From NCBI RefSeq assembly GCF_011043555.1, contig NZ_JAAKGS010000006.1, positions 1 through 64,000 on the forward strand: DNA of 64,000 nucleotides. The letters are read 5' to 3'. How positions within the stretch are numbered: position 1 is the stretch's first letter; each line of letters starts with the position of its first letter. Positions 63,781 to 64,000 of this stretch are shown one piece after another. The notes beneath the pieces were generated by a model. The model ran no database searches, was not told where the DNA came from, and saw nothing but the letters and a program-made list of their open reading frames with translations. The position numbers and the translations under genes were made by a program. Source of the stretch: Sphingobacterium sp. SGR-19 (GTDB lineage Bacteria > Bacteroidota > Bacteroidia > Sphingobacteriales > Sphingobacteriaceae).

Positions 63781-64000
63781 ATGAGAAAAGCACTTGGTTA
63801 TATACTTACGTCTCTATTTTATATCTGCTTTGCTGTGTCATTGCTAATTTTTCATCCCATTCAATGGCTTTGTTTTAAGCTTGGCGGATATGCTGCGCAC
63901 AAAAAAAGCGTCGATCTTTTAAATGGTTTTTTGGTTGCCTGTAACTACACGCTATTTAATCGAACAAGATTTATCGATAACAAAAGCATTCCGACGGGAA
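63781..64000 (+). CDS. 1-acyl-glycerol-3-phosphate acyltransferase-like, start only
   Basis: The first 73 codons of a gene cut by the window end. The start MRKALGYILTSLFYICFAVS is a hydrophobic anchor, followed by FHPIQWLCFKLGGYAAHKKS and DLLNGFLVACNYTLFNRTRF. This matches the N-terminus of Bacteroidota PlsC-type acyltransferases as I remember them; the HxxxxD motif would come after the window end, so the call is provisional. Confidence 0.6.
   Translation, partial: MRKALGYILTSLFYICFAVSLLIFHPIQWLCFKLGGYAAHKKSVDLLNGFLVACNYTLFNRTRFIDNKSIPTG

Overview
The window reads as chromosomal DNA of a Bacteroidota bacterium, most likely family Sphingobacteriaceae (Sphingobacterium, Olivibacter, Pedobacter or a close genus). 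The grounds are a SusC/SusD/SusE polysaccharide locus, many promoters of the Bacteroidota type (TTTG, about 20 nt, TAnnTTTG), little Shine-Dalgarno signal, a fused hemC-hemD gene, and a GNAT-argG-argC arginine operon. No integrase, transposase, CRISPR array, rRNA or tRNA was seen.

Layout. 1-8.9 kb holds housekeeping and transport genes: a TonB C-terminal protein, an unknown protein, dctA, topB, dgt, galM and argH. 8.9-11.1 kb holds a candidate structured small RNA with its own promoter and terminator, then rbfA, aat and a DUF2027-like gene. 11.3-16.9 kb is a heme precursor operon, hemA-hemCD-hemB-hemL, followed by a lipoprotein gene. 17.7-32.9 kb is an eight-gene polysaccharide utilisation operon on the minus strand. 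Read in transcription order it is DUF4832-like protein, SusC, SusD, SusE, a second DUF4832-like protein, a GH28-like beta-helix protein, an FAD oxidoreductase and a sodium/solute symporter. 32.9-37.1 kb is the accessory and regulatory part. It has a 21-nt periodic repeat tract beside a small HTH gene, an AraC regulator, a remnant S41 peptidase gene and a GntR-type regulator. The word CTGGTCTGGT occurs both at the start of the polysaccharide operon and in front of the GntR gene. 37.3-40.7 kb is the arginine operon, which appears to be preceded by an unlisted 44-codon leader peptide with four CGA arginine codons near its end. 41.4-49.8 kb has two large peptidases, nth, recA, sodA, tadA, csaA and small genes. 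49.9-53.5 kb is sdhCAB. 53.6-64 kb has a very large orphan histidine kinase, gmd, envelope genes, an SDR, an alpha/beta hydrolase and the start of a plsC-like gene.

How it works together. The polysaccharide operon codes for surface capture (SusD, SusE), TonB-driven import (SusC), export-targeted carbohydrate enzymes, a cytosolic oxidoreductase and an inner-membrane uptake system. The GntR regulator is the best candidate for its control. The heme operon runs from glutamyl-tRNA to uroporphyrinogen III. The arginine operon carries the acyltransferase, argG and argC; argH lies about 30 kb away and the remaining arginine genes are not in the window.

The observations most worth following are the arginine leader peptide at 40498-40632, the 21-nt periodic tract with its HTH gene at about 33.0-33.8 kb, the shared operator word, and the structured RNA at about 9.1-9.3 kb.
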